Source of the DNA: Planctomycetaceae bacterium
GTDB taxonomy: Bacteria > Planctomycetota > Planctomycetia > Pirellulales > Lacipirellulaceae
NCBI GenBank assembly: GCA_002713555.1
Contig: PATG01000096.1
Coordinates: 9,390-16,288 of the forward strand
Direction: 5' to 3'
Length of the DNA stretch: 6,899 nucleotides
Shown: positions 6,764 through 6,899 of the stretch, piece after piece
Layout of the letters: every line of letters starts with the position of its first letter
Numbering within the stretch: position 1 is the first letter of the stretch
Notes under the pieces: generated by a model
What the model was told of the DNA's origin: nothing
Seen by the model: the letters and a program-made list of their open reading frames with translations, nothing else
The model's database searches: none
Position numbers and translations under genes: made by a program

Positions 6764-6899
6764 TGGGGTAAGGTCCCTGGCAAAAAGTAAATCTCTTAGA
6801 AAATCGTAGTTCGTTCAGTATTCTTTTCTTGGCTGGAGTCCACAATACTCCCAGAAGGGGCGTTCTACTATCTGCCCCAATTCACTTCTCGGTAGCCAT
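6764..6899 (-). promoter_or_regulatory. Putative prp operon leader and promoter region
   Basis: Read on the minus strand, a weak sigma70-like pair is visible: TTGTGG (6845-6840) and AATACT (6822-6817) with a 17-bp spacer. Two hairpins lie in or just above it: CTGGAGT/ACTCCCAG with one bulged base (6833-6839, 6847-6854), which overlaps the -35 candidate, and GGGGC/GCCCC with a 12-nt loop (6857-6861, 6874-6878). The first could act as an operator overlapping the promoter. No regulator gene is in the window. The promoter call is weak because both boxes match consensus poorly. Confidence 0.3.
6774..6778 (-). promoter_or_regulatory. Probable Shine-Dalgarno AGGGA of prpB
   Basis: AGGGA lies 10 nt upstream of the TTG start of prpB, a slightly long spacing. 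It is the only purine-rich site near this start and, with the lack of an upstream ATG or GTG in frame, supports the TTG. Confidence 0.45.

Noticed and set aside
6815..6898. 27 open minus-strand codons from the right edge (ending RKEY then TGA), possibly the tail of an upstream gene
   Set aside because: An open run this short is likely by chance, the peptide is not recognisable, and it coincides with the candidate promoter and hairpins. The sequence beyond 6899 would decide it.

Overview
The window looks like an ordinary chromosomal segment of a bacterium, most likely a member of the Planctomycetota (possibly Pirellulales). This placement is an inference. It rests on a SecD-SecF fusion with an unusually large acidic insert, followed by a small membrane-anchored, Pro/Thr-rich protein with one C-terminal LysM domain, and on moderate base composition. 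No 16S rRNA or other phylogenetic marker is present, so the assignment is tentative.

Layout. Positions 2-1966 (+) hold the 3' part of a fused secDF gene, cut by the left edge: the end of SecD followed by a complete SecF half. Positions 1967-2286 have no convincing gene, only a few small dyads. Positions 2287-2901 (+) encode a 204-residue LysM protein starting at TTG behind a strong AGGAG. Positions 2902-3300 lie between convergent genes and contain a cluster of short heptamer and 18-bp repeats. Positions 3301-6763 (-) form a compact operon transcribed right to left in the order prpB, prpC, prpD. prpB and prpC are 14 nt apart, and prpC and prpD share an ATGA overlap. Positions 6764-6899 are the putative prp leader and promoter region; no complete gene is visible there.

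How the genes work together. PrpC condenses propionyl-CoA with oxaloacetate to 2-methylcitrate. PrpD dehydrates it to 2-methylaconitate, an aconitase encoded elsewhere rehydrates that, and PrpB cleaves 2-methylisocitrate to pyruvate and succinate. This is the methylcitrate cycle for propionate and propionyl-CoA disposal. No propionyl-CoA synthetase (prpE), AcnD/PrpF pair or prpR-type regulator is seen here. SecDF uses the proton motive force to assist export through SecYEG. It has no evident functional link to the prp operon.

I found no clear undescribed system. The points most worth a second look are the mixed citrate-synthase/PrpC signature of the prpC product, the acidic repeat-bearing insert in SecF, and the repeat cluster at 3001-3151.
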